This document shows, piece after piece, positions 18,295-27,174 of a DNA stretch of 64,000 bases. The notes below the pieces were generated by a model that saw nothing but the letters and a program-made list of their open reading frames with translations, made no database searches and was not told the DNA's origin. The position numbers and the translations under genes are program-made. Position 1 is the stretch's first letter. Each line of letters opens with the position of its first letter. The stretch is from Chromatiales bacterium 21-64-14 (lineage in GTDB: Bacteria > Pseudomonadota > Gammaproteobacteria > 21-64-14): positions 124,001 through 188,000 of the forward strand of contig NCBI01000004.1 of assembly GCA_002255365.1 (NCBI GenBank). Reading direction: 5' to 3'.

Positions 18295-19659
18295 GTGACC
18301 CGAAGCAAACTGGTGTTCGCCTGCACGGAATGCGGTGCCCAAGCCCCCAAGTGGTCCGGTCAGTGCGCGGACTGCGGCGCCTGGAATACCCTGGTGGAAT
18401 CGGTTGGGGCGGCCCCCGCCCCGCGCAGTCCGCGCTTCGCGGGATATACCGGTTCTGGCGCGACGCTCCGGGTTCAGGCGCTGGCCGATGTGGCGCCGGA
18501 GTGCCGTGCCCGGTTACCCACCGGCATCGGGGAGCTGGACCGGGTGCTGGGCGGCGGCCTGGTGGCCGGTTCGGTAGTGCTTATCGGCGGCGATCCGGGC
18601 ATCGGCAAGTCCACCCTGCTTCTACAGGCACTGGCGTCGCTGCCCACTGATGCTTCCAGCCTGTACGTGAGCGGCGAGGAGTCGCCGGAGCAGATCAGCC
18701 TGCGGGCGCGGCGCCTGTCCTTGCCGGTGGAACGTCTGCGGATGCTGGCGGAGACCCGCGTGGAGGACGTGCTCGCGGTGGCGGAACGGGAGCGCCCCGG
18801 GGTGCTGGTGGTGGACTCGATCCAGACGGTCTATACCGAGTTGCTGCAATCCGCGCCGGGGTCGGTGGCGCAGGTGCGGGAGACGGCGGCGCAGCTGGTG
18901 CGGTTCGCCAAGCAGACTGGTACCGCCGTGTTCCTGGTAGGTCACGTGACCCGCGAAGGGACTATCGCGGGTCCACGGGTCCTGGAGCACATGGTGGACA
19001 CGGTGCTCTACTTCGAGGGCGACGTGGGCGGGCGGTTCCGAGTGATCCGCGCGGTGAAGAACCGGTTCGGTGCGGTCAATGAACTTGGCGTGTTCGCGAT
19101 GGCGGAGGGCGGGCTCAAGGAGGTGAGCAATCCGTCGGCAATTTTCCTGTCGCGCCACGAGGAGCCGGTGCCGGGCAGTGTGATCATGGTGACCCGCGAG
19201 GGCAGTCGGCCCCTGCTGGTGGAGGTGCAGGCCCTGGTGGATACGGGACACAGCGGTAACCCGCGTCGGGTGACGCTCGGGCTGGAGCAGAACCGGCTGG
19301 CGATGTTGCTGGCGGTACTGCATCGTCATGGGGGCATCGCGATGTATGATCAGGACGTCTATGTAAACGTGGTAGGGGGAGTTCGCGTTACGGAGACTGC
19401 CGCCGATCTCGCGGTGGTGCTCGCGGTCCTTTCCAGCTTCCGCAGCCGGCCGCTGCCGGTGGATTTGGTGGCGTTCGGAGAAGTGGGTTTGGCGGGGGAG
19501 ATCCGCCCGGTGCCGAGCGGGCAGGAGCGCCTGCGGGAGGCGGCCAAGCACGGGTTCCGCCACGCTATCGTCCCGAAGGCCAACGTGCCTAAGACGGGGG
19601 TGCAGGGCATGGAGGTGGTGGGCGCACAGCGCCTGGCCGAGGTCTTGGACCGGCTCTGA
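18295..19659 (+). CDS. radA: DNA repair protein RadA
   Basis: A RecA-like branch-migration ATPase acting in recombination. The 454-residue protein has an N-terminal four-cysteine zinc finger (CTEC near residue 10, CADC near residue 25), Walker A GGDPGIGKSTLLLQ near residue 97, the RadA-specific KNRFG motif in VKNRFGAVNELGVF, and a C-terminal Lon-like substrate domain. GTG start at 18295 places the zinc finger correctly. Length matches RadA. Confidence 0.96.
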   Translation: MTRSKLVFACTECGAQAPKWSGQCADCGAWNTLVESVGAAPAPRSPRFAGYTGSGATLRVQALADVAPECRARLPTGIGELDRVLGGGLVAGSVVLIGGDPGIGKSTLLLQALASLPTDASSLYVSGEESPEQISLRARRLSLPVERLRMLAETRVEDVLAVAERERPGVLVVDSIQTVYTELLQSAPGSVAQVRETAAQLVRFAKQTGTAVFLVGHVTREGTIAGPRVLEHMVDTVLYFEGDVGGRFRVIRAVKNRFGAVNELGVFAMAEGGLKEVSNPSAIFLSRHEEPVPGSVIMVTREGSRPLLVEVQALVDTGHSGNPRRVTLGLEQNRLAMLLAVLHRHGGIAMYDQDVYVNVVGGVRVTETAADLAVVLAVLSSFRSRPLPVDLVAFGEVGLAGEIRPVPSGQERLREAAKHGFRHAIVPKANVPKTGVQGMEVVGAQRLAEVLDRL

Positions 19660-19693
19660 CCGGCGGCGCGCCGGAATCGCCGTGACCGGGATT

Positions 19694-20068
19694 TCAACCC
19701 AGGGACGAGAGTTCCCGGTTGAGCAGCTCGGGGTCGCCGAGGTTCAGTTCCACCAAGCGGCGCAGGTGGGCGATGCTGTCGATATCGATGTGGACGCAGC
19801 GCAGTCCGAGACGCTCGGGTTCCACGTGCGCGACCACGACCTCCATGTGAATGCGTGCCGTGCCCATGCCGAGGGGGATTTCCAGGGCCAGGGTGTCGCC
19901 GCTGGTGCCGTCCCAGTTCGGAGGGCGCTCCAATAGCGCGCCCTTCAGGGAGATATCCAGTAACTGGCTCTCCCAGCATGCCCCCCCCGGGACCCGCAGG
20001 GTGACTGGGGCGTCGAATGGGATGCGGCTGAAATGGCGCCGTTCCCCGGGCTTGTCATTTGGCGCCAT
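19694..20068 (-). CDS. PilZ domain protein
   Basis: A 124-residue single-domain protein that fits the c-di-GMP-binding PilZ family: an N-terminal RRHFSRIPF stretch (RxxxR motif, residues 10-15) and, about 25 residues later, DISLKGALLE (the D/NxSxxG motif). It ends in a helical LRRLVELNLGD segment. It probably binds c-di-GMP and passes the signal to a partner protein. A clean promoter candidate lies upstream, so it is likely monocistronic. The nearby GGDEF-EAL gene could supply or remove its ligand. Confidence 0.88.
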   Translation of the reverse strand: MAPNDKPGERRHFSRIPFDAPVTLRVPGGACWESQLLDISLKGALLERPPNWDGTSGDTLALEIPLGMGTARIHMEVVVAHVEPERLGLRCVHIDIDSIAHLRRLVELNLGDPELLNRELSSLG

Positions 20069-20115
20069 GAAAACGCTCCTGGGTTGGGTTCGGGAGGTCC
20101 TTCCCTCACGGATCT

Positions 20116-20124
20116 ATCATAGCA
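20116..20124 (-). promoter_or_regulatory. Extended -10 promoter candidate for the PilZ gene
   Basis: On the minus strand TGC precedes TATGAT (20121-20116), an extended -10 with five of six hexamer matches, about 48 bases upstream of the PilZ start codon. No clear -35. Confidence 0.45.
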
Positions 20125-20155
20125 CTCCAGGGCGCGGCCGCCGCCGCGCTGCCCG

Positions 20156-21448
20156 TCAACGTCCCGGAATGGCCGCCGCGCCGCGCCGCCGGCGTCGCAC
20201 CGGCCAGATCCGTACCTTCTTCACCACATTGTCCTTCGCCTGCACGATCTCCATCGGGTAGTCCGCCAGCATGAGGCTGGTCCCCGCCTCCGGGATGTGT
20301 TCCAGGTATTCCACGATCAGACCGTTCAGGGTCTTGGGGCCGTCGGTAGGCAGGTGCCACTGCATGTTGCGGTTCAGCTCGCGCACGTTGGCGCTGCCGT
20401 CCACCAGATAGGACCCGTCCGTCTGCGGGACCACATCCTTGACCGAGGCCGACGGGTCCGTGGTGAACTCGCCGACGATTTCCTCCAGGATATCCTCCAA
20501 GGTGGCCAATCCCTGTATGTCCCCGTATTCGTCGACCACCAGTCCGATGCGCTGCTTCTGGCGCTGGAAGCTGAGCAACTGGCGGTTCAAGGGGGTCCCC
20601 TCGGGGATGAACGTGGGTTCGCGGACCGATGCGCGCAGGGTGTCGTGGGTAAACTCACCGCGGGCGATCAGGGGCAGGACCCGGCGGATGTGCAGGAAGC
20701 CGATTACGTTATCGATGCTCTCCTGATACACCGGTACCCGGGTGTACTGGCCGGTGCTGAGTTGTTCGACGATCACGTTCCAATCGTCGTCCAGATCTAC
20801 TCCGATGATTTCGTTGCGGGGCACCATGATGTCTTCCACCGTTACCCGCTCCAGATCCAGGATGCTGAGCAGCATCCGTTGGTGGCGGCGCGGGATCATG
20901 GCACCCGCCTCCATTACCACCGTTCGCAGTTCTTCCTCATTGAGGTGGGTGACCGAGGCCTCGTCGAGCGATATCCCCAATAGCCGCAACAGGCCGTTGG
21001 CCAAGACGTTTACCACCCACACCACGGGGGTCAGCACGCGCAGTAGCGGGTGCAGGATGAACGACGCGGGGTAAGCGATGCGTTCCGGGTGCAGCGCCGC
21101 CAGGGTTTTCGGTGCGACCTCCGAGAAGATCAACACCGCAAGAGTCAGCAAACCAGCGGCCACCGCAATGCCCGCCTCGCCCATCAGCCGCAGGGCTATC
21201 ACCGTGGCCAGCGACGACGCCACGATGTTGACGAAGTTGTTCCCCAGGAGGATCAGCCCGATCAGCCGATCCGGGCGTTCCAGCAGCCGGCTCACACGCA
21301 CGGCGCCCGGATGCCCCGCCTTCGCCAGGTGACGCAGGCGGTAGCGGTTCAGCGCCATCAGACTGGTCTCGGACCCGGAAAAGAACGCGGACAGGAGGAT
21401 CAGGACTACCAGCGTGCCGAACAGCACGCTTAATGGGACATCGTCCAA
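20156..21448 (-). CDS. CNNM/HlyC-CorC family transporter (CorB-like)
   Basis: A 430-residue membrane protein. Residues 1-185 form the DUF21/CNNM transmembrane domain (FSGSETSLMALNRYRLRHLA near residue 24, GNNFVNIVAS, EVAPKTLAALHPE), followed by a CBS pair (about 205-330, IPRRHQRMLLSILDLERVTV then EDIMVPRNEI) and the CorC_HlyC domain (about 345-425) containing GLIVEYLEHIPEAG. CNNM proteins are linked to Mg2+ transport or efflux. It is immediately upstream of the ypjD-ffh region in reverse orientation, a conserved neighbourhood in gammaproteobacteria. The exact ion is not shown by the sequence. Confidence 0.9.
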   Translation of the reverse strand: MDDVPLSVLFGTLVVLILLSAFFSGSETSLMALNRYRLRHLAKAGHPGAVRVSRLLERPDRLIGLILLGNNFVNIVASSLATVIALRLMGEAGIAVAAGLLTLAVLIFSEVAPKTLAALHPERIAYPASFILHPLLRVLTPVVWVVNVLANGLLRLLGISLDEASVTHLNEEELRTVVMEAGAMIPRRHQRMLLSILDLERVTVEDIMVPRNEIIGVDLDDDWNVIVEQLSTGQYTRVPVYQESIDNVIGFLHIRRVLPLIARGEFTHDTLRASVREPTFIPEGTPLNRQLLSFQRQKQRIGLVVDEYGDIQGLATLEDILEEIVGEFTTDPSASVKDVVPQTDGSYLVDGSANVRELNRNMQWHLPTDGPKTLNGLIVEYLEHIPEAGTSLMLADYPMEIVQAKDNVVKKVRIWPVRRRRRGAAAIPGR

Positions 21449-21539
21449 AGAGGGCTTGCCTCGCCGTGTAGGGGGGGTTGGGCTAATGTTCCGGGGCGGC
21501 GGCGTCGGATGTCAAGCGCCGCGCCGGAATGCCCGGGCG

Positions 21540-22364
21540 TCAGCCCGAGACACGGTGCAGGATCAGGTCCAGCACCATTTTGCTGCCAAAATAGGCCAAC
21601 ATCAGGGAAAAGATGCCACCCAGTGTCCAGCGGATTGCGGTCGGTCCGCGCCATCCGAAGCGTCGTCGGCCCCACAGCAGCACCGCGAAAACCAGCCACG
21701 CGGCGATGGATAGCACGGTTTTGTGGACCAGATGCTGGGCAAAGATGTCATGCAGGAAGAACATGCCGGTGACCAGTGCCAGGCTGAGCAGCACGAAGCC
21801 CACCGCGATCATCTGAAACAGCAGCGCTTCCATGGTCTGCAGCGGCGGCAGCGCCCGCACCAAGCCACCGGGATGCTTGTTGCGCAGGTGGTGATGTTGT
21901 ACCGCGAGCAGAATTGCCTGCAGGGAGGCGATACTCAACACGCTGTAGGCAAGCAGCGAGATCACGATGTGGGCGTCCAGCGCCCAGCCCATACGACCGA
22001 GGATCTGCGGCGCGTGGAATACCCCGTCGAGACTCACCGCCACCGCCGCAACCGGGTAGAGCAGAATTCCGACGCTTTCCAGCGGCCGGCTGACGGCGCT
22101 GATCAGCAGTAGTACCACCATGATCCAGGCGACCAAGGACAGGGAATTGAAAAAACCCATGTTCAGCACGCCGTGACCGAGGATGCTGTGATAGGTCACG
22201 ATGCCATGCAGCAGTGCCGCGATTGCGCCGGGCAGCAGCAGCGTCGCCTTGCCCGCGGTGATGCCCTGGGCGGCCCGCAGCATGCGCCGGCCCAACAGGA
22301 TCGCGGCACCCACGTAGGCGATCATCGCCAGGAGGTTGATGACGTCGAACTTTATCGGCGGCAT
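21540..22364 (-). CDS. ypjD: Cytochrome c assembly-like membrane protein YpjD
   Basis: A 274-residue protein with eight or so transmembrane helices, related to the CcmC/CcsA heme-handling family. Histidines sit in typical places: HGIVTYH near residue 53-59, LDAHIVISLLAYS near 129 and FAQHLVHKTVLSIAAW near 220. YpjD is encoded beside ffh and corB in many gammaproteobacteria and its role is not well defined; a link with CorB-type transporters has been suggested by context. It precedes the CorB-like gene by 91 bases and is likely in one operon with it. Confidence 0.85.
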   Translation of the reverse strand: MPPIKFDVINLLAMIAYVGAAILLGRRMLRAAQGITAGKATLLLPGAIAALLHGIVTYHSILGHGVLNMGFFNSLSLVAWIMVVLLLISAVSRPLESVGILLYPVAAVAVSLDGVFHAPQILGRMGWALDAHIVISLLAYSVLSIASLQAILLAVQHHHLRNKHPGGLVRALPPLQTMEALLFQMIAVGFVLLSLALVTGMFFLHDIFAQHLVHKTVLSIAAWLVFAVLLWGRRRFGWRGPTAIRWTLGGIFSLMLAYFGSKMVLDLILHRVSG

Positions 22365-22391
22365 CCGTTGGTTCTCACTGCGTTGGATCCC

Positions 22392-22402
22392 TAAGGAGGT
22401 GA
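22392..22402 (+). promoter_or_regulatory. Perfect Shine-Dalgarno-like sequence without an evident gene
   Basis: TAAGGAGGTGA is fully complementary to the 3' end of 16S rRNA, yet it lies in the ypjD-ffh divergent region. The first in-frame start, GTG at 22415, opens a 64-codon frame that ends at 22609, 20 bases inside ffh in another frame. The peptide is Cys/Pro/Gly-rich with no recognised motif. It may be chance or a short upstream frame. Confidence 0.2.
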
Positions 22403-22480
22403 CGTCGAGGGTCGGTGGCGACCCGCGGCCACGACGGTTTCGCGCCGGCGGGCGTGGTGCCCGTGCACCCGAATGTCCGG

Positions 22481-22486
22481 TATAAT
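22481..22486 (+). promoter_or_regulatory. -10 element candidate for ffh
   Basis: A perfect TATAAT at 22481-22486, with no good -35 at the expected distance (the region 22458-22463 is TGCCCG). Transcription would begin near 22493 and leave a leader of about 95 bases. Confidence 0.45.
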
Positions 22487-22589
22487 CCCATGGGCTGTTG
22501 CCCGGTACAAGGCGCTACACTAGGGCGTACCGGCTACTATCCATGGTGTTCCACGGCCCCCTGCTGCCGGGCCTCATCCGAGTGCCAAT

Positions 22590-23948
22590 ATGTTCGACAA
22601 CCTGAGTGAACGATTGAGGACCACCTTGCGCCGTGTCCGCGGCCAGGGCCGTTTGACCGAGGAAAACGTCCGGGACGCCCTGCGCGACGTGCGTATGGCC
22701 CTGCTTGAGGCGGATGTCGCCCTGCCGGTGGTGCGCGAATTCATCGAGCGGGTACGGGTGCGCGCGGTGGGCCGGGAAGTCAGCGCCAGCGTCACCCCCG
22801 GCCAAGCGCTGGTGAAGGTGGTCCATGACGAGCTGATCGCGGTCATGGGCGCGGCCAATGAAGAACTGGACCTCAATGTCCGCGCACCGGCGGTGGTGCT
22901 GATGGCTGGTCTGCAGGGATCCGGTAAGACCACCAGTACCGCGAAGCTCGCCCGCTGGCTGCGGGAGAGCCGTAACCGCAAGGTGCTGGTGGCCAGTTGC
23001 GACGTGTACCGGCCCGCCGCCATCGAGCAGCTCCAGACACTGGCGCGGGAAGTCGATGTGCAGTTCCATCCCAGCGACCCGTCCCAGGACCCGGTGCAGA
23101 TCGCGCGCGCGGCGGTGGAACAGGCGCGCAGGCAGTTCCTCGACGTGGTAATCCTCGACACCGCCGGGCGGATGCACGTGGATGCCGCGATGATGGAAGA
23201 GATTCGCCGCATCCATGCCGCCACGGAGCCGGCGGAAACCCTGTTCGTGGTGGACAGCATGACCGGTCAGGACGCGGCCAACACCGCGCGCGCCTTCCAC
23301 GAGGCCTTGCCCCTGACCGGGGTGATCCTCACCAAGGCGGACGGCGACGCCCGGGGCGGGGCCGCCCTGTCGATCCGTCAGATCACCGGTAAGCCGATCA
23401 AATTCCTCGGGGTAGGGGAGAAGACCGCGGCCCTGGAGCCGTTCCATCCGGACCGGATTGCGTCTCGGATCCTGGGCATGGGGGATGTCCTGAGCCTGGT
23501 GGAGGAGGCGGAGCGAACCGTTGACAAGGAGAAGGCCGCCAAGCTTGCCGGCAAGCTCGCGAAGGGTAAAGGTTTCAATTTGGAGGATTTTCGCGACCAG
23601 CTGGAGCAGATGCAGAATATGGGCGGCTTGGCGGGCCTGATGGAGAAGCTGCCCGGGGCCGCGGAACTGCCGGCGGCGGCCCGGAACCAGATGAGCGACC
23701 GGGACGTGCGGCGCATGATCGCCATTATCCAGTCCATGACCGCCCAGGAGCGGCGTTTTCCGGACTGCATCCGTGGATCCCGGAAGCGGCGTATCGCCGC
23801 CGGGTCCGGGGCCCAGGTGCAGGAGGTCAACCGTCTCCTGAAGCAGCATGCCCAGATGCAGAAGATGATGAAAAAGATGTCCAAGGGCGGCATGGCGAAG
23901 CTGATGCGGGGTCTCAAGGGGCGATTCCCCCAGGGGCTGCCGTTCTAG
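22590..23948 (+). CDS. ffh: Signal recognition particle protein Ffh
   Basis: The protein part of SRP, which binds 4.5S RNA and signal sequences and targets ribosomes to FtsY. The 452-residue protein has the N domain (MFDNLSERLRTTLRRVRG), the G domain with GLQGSGKTTSTAKLA near residue 107, DTAGRMHVD and TKADGDARGG, and the M domain with GSRKRRIAAGSG (RNA-binding motif) and the methionine-containing QMQKMMKKMSKGG. Length is normal for a GC-rich gammaproteobacterium. Confidence 0.97.
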   Translation: MFDNLSERLRTTLRRVRGQGRLTEENVRDALRDVRMALLEADVALPVVREFIERVRVRAVGREVSASVTPGQALVKVVHDELIAVMGAANEELDLNVRAPAVVLMAGLQGSGKTTSTAKLARWLRESRNRKVLVASCDVYRPAAIEQLQTLAREVDVQFHPSDPSQDPVQIARAAVEQARRQFLDVVILDTAGRMHVDAAMMEEIRRIHAATEPAETLFVVDSMTGQDAANTARAFHEALPLTGVILTKADGDARGGAALSIRQITGKPIKFLGVGEKTAALEPFHPDRIASRILGMGDVLSLVEEAERTVDKEKAAKLAGKLAKGKGFNLEDFRDQLEQMQNMGGLAGLMEKLPGAAELPAAARNQMSDRDVRRMIAIIQSMTAQERRFPDCIRGSRKRRIAAGSGAQVQEVNRLLKQHAQMQKMMKKMSKGGMAKLMRGLKGRFPQGLPF

Positions 23949-24141
23949 CCGGGATTTTCCGCCGGTTTCCCGCAACCGCCCTCGCTGGGGCCCGGTATGT
24001 CCTGTGCCCACCTGCCGGGTACCGGCCGGCCTTTGCCCCTGCGGCCCCGCGCTGCAAACGCCGCGATGCCCGTGACGAACCTCGGTGGGAAATCCGGGTG
24101 CTCAACCCGGGCTGGAGCCTTCCCTTTTCCCGATATTCGCG

Positions 24142-24147
24142 TAAAAT
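24142..24147 (+). promoter_or_regulatory. -10 candidate for the rpsP operon
   Basis: TAAAAT at 24142-24147, five of six consensus, 74 bases before rpsP. The -35 region is T-rich (CCTTCCCTTTTCC) but not consensus. Part of the 273-base ffh-rpsP gap, which otherwise holds only GC-rich sequence and the hairpin described separately. Confidence 0.4.
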
Positions 24148-24160
24148 GCACCGTTTAGCT

Positions 24161-24194
24161 CGGTTGAGCGCCCACCCGGTGGGGCGTTGAACCG
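24161..24194 (+). promoter_or_regulatory. Hairpin in the rpsP leader
   Basis: Outer arms CGGTT (24161-24165) and AACCG (24190-24194) enclose an inner stem formed by CGCCCACC and GGTGGGGCG with one bulged base. It lies between the predicted promoter and the rpsP ribosome-binding site. It may stabilise or regulate the ribosomal-protein transcript; no T-run follows. Confidence 0.4.
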
Positions 24195-24221
24195 GCGCGC
24201 ACCCCCTTGAGGACAGCTTTC

Positions 24222-24470
24222 ATGGTAACGATACGTTTGGCCCGCCGCGGCGCGAAGAAGCGCCCGTTCTTCAACATCGTCGTTGCCGACAGCCGCAACG
24301 CGCGCGATGGCCGTTTCATCGAGCGCCTGGGTTACTTTAACCCCATCGCCACCGGCGGCGAGACGCGCCTGCACCTGGACGCTGAGCGGGTGAGCTACTG
24401 GCTGTCCCAGGGCGCCCAGGCGTCGGATCGTGTGGCCAGCTTGATCAAGCAGCAGCAAAGCGCCGCCTGA
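24222..24470 (+). CDS. rpsP: 30S ribosomal protein bS16
   Basis: The 82-residue protein begins [20 protein letters not shown] and has the conserved [19 protein letters not shown] motif and a C-terminal [11 protein letters not shown]. An in-frame TTG at 24207 would add five residues, but MVTIRL is the family start and GAGGACAG lies upstream. First gene of the conserved rpsP-rimM-trmD-rplS operon. Confidence 0.97.
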   Translation: MVTIRLARRGAKKRPFFNIVVADSRNARDGRFIERLGYFNPIATGGETRLHLDAERVSYWLSQGAQASDRVASLIKQQQSAA

Positions 24471-24509
24471 GCCCTCTGCGGGTGGAGTTTCCCCGGAGCG
24501 GAGTGTGAA

Positions 24510-25022
24510 ATGAGCCTGCATGCACGCGACATGGTGCCGGTGGGTCGTGTCTCGGGGGTGTACGGTGTGCGGGGCTGGGTGCGAATCCATTCCTACACCG
24601 AGCCCAGGGAAGCGGTGCTCGACTTGGTGCCGTGGTTCCTGCGCGACGGGGACCAGTGGCAGGCAGTAGCCGTGCACGCGGGTCGCCGTCACGGCAGGGG
24701 CGTAGTGGCCTGTCTTGCGGACTGCGCGGAGCCAGTCGCCGCCCGGGCCCTGATGGGCCGCGAGATCGGGGTGCGGCGCGGTCAATTTCCGTCCCCGGAG
24801 CCCGGGCGTTATTACTGGGTCGATCTGGAGGGACTGCGGGTCGAGACCCTCAGCGGTCATGCTCTGGGGGTAGTCGCCCACCTGCTGGAGACCGGCGCCA
24901 ACGACGTGCTGGTGGTGCGCGGGGAGCGCGAACGCCTGATCCCTTTCGTTCCCGAACGGGTGGTGACGGAAGTGGACCTGGAGGGCGGGGTCCTAAAGGT
25001 GGATTGGGACCCGGAGTTCTGA
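24510..25022 (+). CDS. rimM: Ribosome maturation factor RimM
   Basis: Assists 30S head assembly and binds uS19. The 170-residue protein has the N-terminal RimM domain (VPVGRVSGVYGVRGWVRIHS) and the C-terminal PRC-barrel domain with YYWVDLEGLRVETLSG and the end LIPFVPERVVTEVDLEGG. It lies between rpsP and trmD as expected. Confidence 0.95.
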   Translation: MSLHARDMVPVGRVSGVYGVRGWVRIHSYTEPREAVLDLVPWFLRDGDQWQAVAVHAGRRHGRGVVACLADCAEPVAARALMGREIGVRRGQFPSPEPGRYYWVDLEGLRVETLSGHALGVVAHLLETGANDVLVVRGERERLIPFVPERVVTEVDLEGGVLKVDWDPEF

Positions 25023-25055
25023 GCCGGGTTGAACGCACCGGTAGTGGATCCAATC

Positions 25056-25808
25056 ATGCGGATCGATGTCGTGACCCTGTTTCCGGAGATGGTGGAAGCG
25101 GGTACCGGTTGCGGGATCACCGGGCGCGCGCGGGAGCGCGGGCTGCTGGAACTGCGGGTTTGGAATCCGCGTTCTTACGCGACGGATCGCCACCGCAGCG
25201 TCGACGACCGCCCCTACGGCGGCGGACCGGGCATGGTCATGGCCGTGGCACCCCTGCAGGCGGCGATACGCGCCGCGCGGCAGGCGGCGGGCGGACCCAG
25301 CCGGACCCTGTACCTCACGCCACAGGGGCGCCGGCTGGACCAGCAGGCGGTGCGCGAGTTGGCGGCGCGCCCGGGTTTCATCCTGGTGGCGGGGCGCTAT
25401 GAAGGCGTCGACGAGCGGCTGGTGGAGCGCGAGATCGACGAGGAGTGGTCGATCGGGGACTACGTGCTCAGCGGCGGCGAGCCGGCAGCCCTGGTGCTCA
25501 TCGATGCGGTGACGCGGTTGCTGCCCGGCGCGCTGGGCGACGAGGATTCGGCCCGCCAGGACTCGTTCAGCGACGGGCTGCTGGATTGTCCGCACTACAC
25601 GCGTCCGGAGGAAGTGGAGGGGTGCCGTGTACCGCCGGTGCTGTTGAGCGGCGATCACGATGCAGTGCGCCGCTGGCGGCGCAAGCAGGCCCTGGGCCGC
25701 ACTTGGCGCCGGCGTCCGGAGTTGCTGCAGGGCGTGGAGCTGGACGCGGAGGCACGCGGATTGCTGGAGGAGTTCATCCGCGAGCAATCCGCGGAACGCG
25801 GGGGTTGA
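25056..25808 (+). CDS. trmD: tRNA (guanine-N1)-methyltransferase TrmD
   Basis: Methylates G37 of tRNAs that read CNN codons, preventing frameshifts. The 250-residue protein has the start [12 protein letters not shown], the SAM-binding knot region with [13 protein letters not shown] near residue 50, [13 protein letters not shown] near residue 112 and [16 protein letters not shown] near 138. TTG at 25029 and GTG at 25044 are also in frame; the ATG at 25056 is chosen because family members start with this [12 protein letters not shown] pattern. No strong ribosome-binding site precedes it, so translation may depend on coupling to rimM. Confidence 0.95.
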   Translation: MRIDVVTLFPEMVEAGTGCGITGRARERGLLELRVWNPRSYATDRHRSVDDRPYGGGPGMVMAVAPLQAAIRAARQAAGGPSRTLYLTPQGRRLDQQAVRELAARPGFILVAGRYEGVDERLVEREIDEEWSIGDYVLSGGEPAALVLIDAVTRLLPGALGDEDSARQDSFSDGLLDCPHYTRPEEVEGCRVPPVLLSGDHDAVRRWRRKQALGRTWRRRPELLQGVELDAEARGLLEEFIREQSAERGG

Positions 25809-25987
25809 AGCATTGTCAGTGGGGAACGTAGCAAGCCGACCTTCCGGTCCGCGGTCCCGCCTCCTTTGCGGAGCGCGGGGCCGAGTGGAGGGTAGTGTAA
25901 TCAACCGAATTAGCGAAGGCGAAACCGAAGGGAGCGCTGTCTGCCTGCCTTCTTCCGCCTTGGTCACCGGCATGAGGGGATCGAACC

Positions 25988-26353
25988 ATGGGTAACAACA
26001 TCATCGAGGAAATCGAGAAGGAGCAGATGGGCCGTGTAGTCCCCACCTTCGCCCCCGGTGACATCGTAGTGGTCCAGGTCAAGGTGAAGGAAGGCAACCG
26101 GGAGCGGTTGCAGGCCTTCGAGGGTGTAGTGATCGCCAAGCGCAACCGCGGGCTCAACTCCTCGTTCACCGTGCGCAAGGTTTCCCACGGCGAGGGCGTG
26201 GAACGGGTGTTCCAGACCTACAGCCCGGCAGTGGAGGACATCACTGTCAAGCGGCGCGGCGACGTGCGTCGGGCCAAGCTGTATTATCTGCGCGAACGCG
26301 AAGGCAAAGCCGCGCGCATCAAGGAGAAGCTCGGTCGCAAGCAGGACGGCTGA
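25988..26353 (+). CDS. rplS: 50S ribosomal protein bL19
   Basis: At the 30S-50S interface. The 121-residue protein shows [20 protein letters not shown], the signature [20 protein letters not shown] and [18 protein letters not shown]. It is 179 bases after trmD; this gap contains no recognisable gene. The ogt gene starts 3 bases after its stop. Confidence 0.97.
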   Translation: MGNNIIEEIEKEQMGRVVPTFAPGDIVVVQVKVKEGNRERLQAFEGVVIAKRNRGLNSSFTVRKVSHGEGVERVFQTYSPAVEDITVKRRGDVRRAKLYYLREREGKAARIKEKLGRKQDG

Positions 26354-26356
26354 GCC

Positions 26357-26905
26357 ATGCCGCCGCGCCCTGCGACCGGTCCTGGTGCTTCGGAGTCCAC
26401 CCGGGTGCCACGCCGGGCGCCGCGGGATCGGGACGGCGGTTTCCAGACCATCGTTCCTGCGCCGTTCGGCGCATTGGGCGTGCGTGTGCACGACGGCATG
26501 CTCTGGACCATTGATTGTCTGCCGCGTTGCCGGTCGTGGCTGGTGCCCGGCGATCCCCTTGCCGCGCGGATGATGGAGGCGCTGGAGCGCTACCTGCAGG
26601 ATCCCAAAACACCCTGGACCCTCCCGGTGGCACGCCGTGGCACGCCGTTTCAACAACGGGTGTGGGCAGCCCTGCGGCGCATTCCTCCCGGCCGGACCCT
26701 GACCTATGGCGAACTGGCCGCGCGCTTGGGCAGCGGCGCGCGGGCGGTGGGTGCCGCGTGCCGTGCGAATCCGGTTCCAGTGGTGGTGCCCTGCCACCGG
26801 GTAGTGGCCTGCGATGGGATCGGTGGCTACGACGGGCAAACCGAAGGGGCACGGTTGACGGTCAAGCGCTGGCTCCTGCGTCACGAAGGCGCGCGCCTCG
26901 TTTAG
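26357..26905 (+). CDS. ogt: Methylated-DNA--protein-cysteine methyltransferase (Ogt type)
   Basis: A suicide repair enzyme that takes the alkyl group from O6-alkylguanine onto its own cysteine. The 182-residue protein has the DNA-binding region GTPFQQRVWAALRRIPPGRT and the active-site motif VPCHRVVACDG with the acceptor Cys at about residue 146, then GGYDGQTEGA. The first 30 residues are a Pro/Arg-rich extension not typical of Ogt. It begins 3 bases after rplS, so it is probably transcribed with the ribosomal operon, an unusual companion for a repair gene. Confidence 0.93.
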   Translation: MPPRPATGPGASESTRVPRRAPRDRDGGFQTIVPAPFGALGVRVHDGMLWTIDCLPRCRSWLVPGDPLAARMMEALERYLQDPKTPWTLPVARRGTPFQQRVWAALRRIPPGRTLTYGELAARLGSGARAVGAACRANPVPVVVPCHRVVACDGIGGYDGQTEGARLTVKRWLLRHEGARLV

Positions 26906-27092
26906 TGTTTCGCGCTTGGATGCCCGCCCGCAGGGGAGTCGCCGCAAGGTACCCGGCCATCGCCTGCGTCCGCGCCTTGATCGGATGCCTTGGAGGAACC
27001 CCGGGTGTGCCCCCAAGCGTACAACACTACGCGAGCCTGAACCTGGTCCTGGTCCAGCTTCTTGTCCGGAACCATCCCCAAGCGGGTTCCGC

Positions 27093-27120
27093 CTTGAAAA
27101 CGCCTGCCTGAATCCCTTAC
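27093..27120 (+). promoter_or_regulatory. Heat-shock (sigma-32-like) promoter candidate for htpG
   Basis: CTTGAAA (27093-27099) is a perfect sigma-32 -35 element. After 14 bases comes CCCTTAC (27114-27120), a partial match to the CCCCATNT -10 type. It is 55 bases before htpG, a gene that is sigma-32 controlled in E. coli. The rest of the 269-base ogt-htpG gap shows nothing recognisable. Confidence 0.45.
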
Positions 27121-27174
27121 CTTTACCCCGTTGCGGTCGTGCCGCGTCCGCGGGCATAGGGAGAGTCCGAACCG

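Noticed and set aside
22515-24011. A 498-codon minus-strand frame opposite ffh
   Set aside because: The plus-strand Ffh has all G-domain and M-domain motifs; the antisense frame shows only Gly/His/Leu-rich low-complexity sequence.
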